In this document: positions 62,654-64,000 of the stretch, piece by piece
How the letters are laid out: each line of letters opens with the position of its first letter
Position numbering within the stretch: the stretch's first letter is position 1
Assembly (NCBI GenBank): GCA_003058525.1
Contig: QBVD01000049.1
Span: forward strand, 124,001 to 188,000
Length of the DNA: 64,000 nucleotides
Direction of reading: 5' to 3'
DNA from: a gamma proteobacterium symbiont of Ctena orbiculata
Lineage (GTDB): Bacteria; Pseudomonadota; Gammaproteobacteria; Chromatiales; Chromatiaceae
Program-made: the position numbers and the translations under genes
The notes under the pieces: model-generated
What the model was told of the DNA's origin: nothing
Database searches by the model: none
Seen by the model: only the letters and a program-made list of their open reading frames with translations

Positions 62654-64000
62654 ATGCCTGAAGAAGCAATTGAGTTATTGGTATTAGGTAACACCACACC
62701 TGAAGTTGAGGCCTATCTAGATGCCTTGCGTAACAATGGCAACCCGGCACACGCCACGCGCATCGAACATGATGCCGATCAGCTGGGCTCAGCACTGAAA
62801 GAGAAAAGATCACTGGATCTGTTGATCTACACCATAGAAAACGAAGCGCTGGACACGACACAGCTGTTTGCCATCATTGGCGCTATCAATCCTATCATTC
62901 CCGTTGTCGCCGTATGTGACACGTCCGATGAAGAGCTGCAGCTCAATCTGATGCGGCAGGGCGTCACAGACCTGGTGCAACGAAAAAATCATCCGCATCT
63001 TGTGCAGGTAATTCTTCGCGAACACAAGCATCTCAGTGGTATGCGCCGCTTGCAGCGGCTGGAGCGCCAGCTTGAAGAAGCCGAGGAGCGCTGTGATGCG
63101 CTTACGGAAAGCTCTAGAGATGCCATCGCTTATGTACATGAAGGTATGCATGTCACTGCCAACCGCGCCTATTTAGAGCTGTTTGGGCTCGCCGGGGAGG
63201 ATGAAATCGAGGGACTCCCCATACTGGACATGATTGCATCCTCCGAACATCAGACGTTTAAAAAACTGCTGCGCAAACTGAGTGCCGATAGCGACTATTC
63301 AAGTGAGGTGAAAACTACGTGCGTTCGCGACAACGGCACCGAATTCAGTGCAGAGCTCCATTTCACGCCCGCCAGTATAGATGGTGAAGCATGTACACAG
63401 GTCATCATCCGCGATCAATCGATCTCCAGGGAAGTCGAGGAAAAGCTGCGCCTGCTCAGTACCCAAGATGTACAGACGGGTCTCTACAACCGCCAATATT
63501 TCATTGGCCAACTGGACGAAGAAGCCAAACATCACTTTGATCGCGGTCAAAACCCACAGACGCTGCTTTACATCACTCTGGACAATTTCACCGAAATCCG
63601 CAGTAAAACCGGCATAAAAAAGAGCGACGCGCTGCTGCTGGAGATTGCGGGAGAGATTCGTAAAATTGTCTCGAAAAACGATCTTCTTGCACGTTTTGGC
63701 GATCATACCTTCACTATTCTCACTGCAAAGCAGGAGTTGGCGGCTACTGAAGAAAAAGCCCGTAAAATCTGTGACACCGTAGCCTCTCATACCTTTCAGG
63801 AAAGCGACAGCGACATCAATCCAAGCTGCAGCATTGGTGTGGTTTTCTCATCCGATGATGTACTCAGCGGTCACGATTTTATAACCCAAGCCTACCATGC
63901 CTGTGAGCAGGCCCGTTCCAATGGCGGTAACGATTTCTATATCACCGACAGCCAAATTCCGCAAGACGCGCAAACTACAGCCAGTGAGGCCAATCTCAGC
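62654..64000 (+). CDS. FimX-like PAS/GGDEF signalling protein, N-terminal part
   Basis: An open frame from the ATG at 62654 that reaches the window edge without a stop (449 codons seen). The N-terminal part (EAIELLVLGNTTPEVEAYLD, IGAINPIIPVVAVCDTSDEE) looks like a degenerate receiver domain. A coiled coil (LERQLEEAEERCDALTESS) leads into a PAS domain (AIAYVHEGMHVTANRAYLEL) and a GGDEF domain (QDVQTGLYNRQYFIGQLDEE). The active-site loop reads LARFGDHTFTIL instead of GGDEF, so diguanylate cyclase activity is unlikely. The order receiver-PAS-degenerate GGDEF is that of FimX, which has an EAL domain next and controls twitching motility. The EAL part would lie outside the window. Confidence 0.8.
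   Translation, partial: MPEEAIELLVLGNTTPEVEAYLDALRNNGNPAHATRIEHDADQLGSALKEKRSLDLLIYTIENEALDTTQLFAIIGAINPIIPVVAVCDTSDEELQLNLMRQGVTDLVQRKNHPHLVQVILREHKHLSGMRRLQRLERQLEEAEERCDALTESSRDAIAYVHEGMHVTANRAYLELFGLAGEDEIEGLPILDMIASSEHQTFKKLLRKLSADSDYSSEVKTTCVRDNGTEFSAELHFTPASIDGEACTQVIIRDQSISREVEEKLRLLSTQDVQTGLYNRQYFIGQLDEEAKHHFDRGQNPQTLLYITLDNFTEIRSKTGIKKSDALLLEIAGEIRKIVSKNDLLARFGDHTFTILTAKQELAATEEKARKICDTVASHTFQESDSDINPSCSIGVVFSSDDVLSGHDFITQAYHACEQARSNGGNDFYITDSQIPQDAQTTASEANLS

Overview
The window looks like a chromosomal segment of a free-living or symbiotic sulfur-oxidising, autotrophic gammaproteobacterium of the Sedimenticola / Candidatus Thiodiazotropha / Chromatiales type. The assignment is an inference. 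It rests on two complete RuBisCO modules (form I cbbLSQO and form II cbbMQO), phosphoribulokinase and CbbR, together with typical gammaproteobacterial blocks (hisBHAFIE-tatABC, rsmI/lpoA/yraN/diaA/dolP). I saw no rRNA, tRNA, CRISPR array, transposase or prophage.

Layout. 1-0.7 kb: a truncated LysR-type regulator and a small pentapeptide-repeat protein. 0.8-6.3 kb, minus strand: hisB-hisH-hisA-hisF-hisI-hisE-tatA-tatB-tatC, where TatC has a long acidic tail ending in a FimV-like motif. 6.6-11.1 kb, minus strand: metallo-hydrolase, Dtd, prolyl iminopeptidase and BipA/TypA. Between the last two, on the plus strand, lies a probable RsmY/RsmZ/CsrB-type small RNA with upstream GacA-box-like sites. 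11.9-19.5 kb: a Bat-type operon (MoxR, DUF58, DUF4381, two VWA proteins, a TPR protein with a 30-bp tandem repeat, BatD). 19.5-22.4 kb: an ExeA-like ATPase fused to ankyrin repeats and an OmpA-like lipoprotein. 22.9-32.6 kb: YgiQ, Hsp20 with a sigma-32-like promoter, an outer-membrane barrel protein, RsmI, and lpoA-yraN-diaA-dolP-glcD.

33-40.8 kb is a more accessory stretch: a gingipain-type C25 protease, a Crp-like regulator divergent from a CHASE2-adenylate cyclase, a rhodanese-like protein without an obvious catalytic Cys, an exopolysaccharide-type sugar transferase and an unknown protein. Two matching TGTGA-N5-TCAC sites may tie part of this stretch to the Crp-like regulator. 41-44 kb: two tandem NhaD-type Na+/H+ antiporters.

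44.5-61.4 kb is the Calvin-cycle island: phosphoribulokinase, then gloB and dxs on the other strand, then cbbR divergent from cbbL-cbbS-cbbQ-cbbO, two unknown small proteins on the minus strand, and cbbM-cbbQ-cbbO. Each RuBisCO has its own CbbQO activase pair. Small fold-back (MITE-like) repeats lie between Q and O in both modules and downstream of the first cbbO. 61.5-64 kb: DAHP synthase and the start of a FimX-like PAS/GGDEF protein that runs off the window.

At least three families of small non-coding inverted-repeat elements are scattered through the window. One of them (ends CTAGGG...CCCTAG) supplies the stop codon of two genes.
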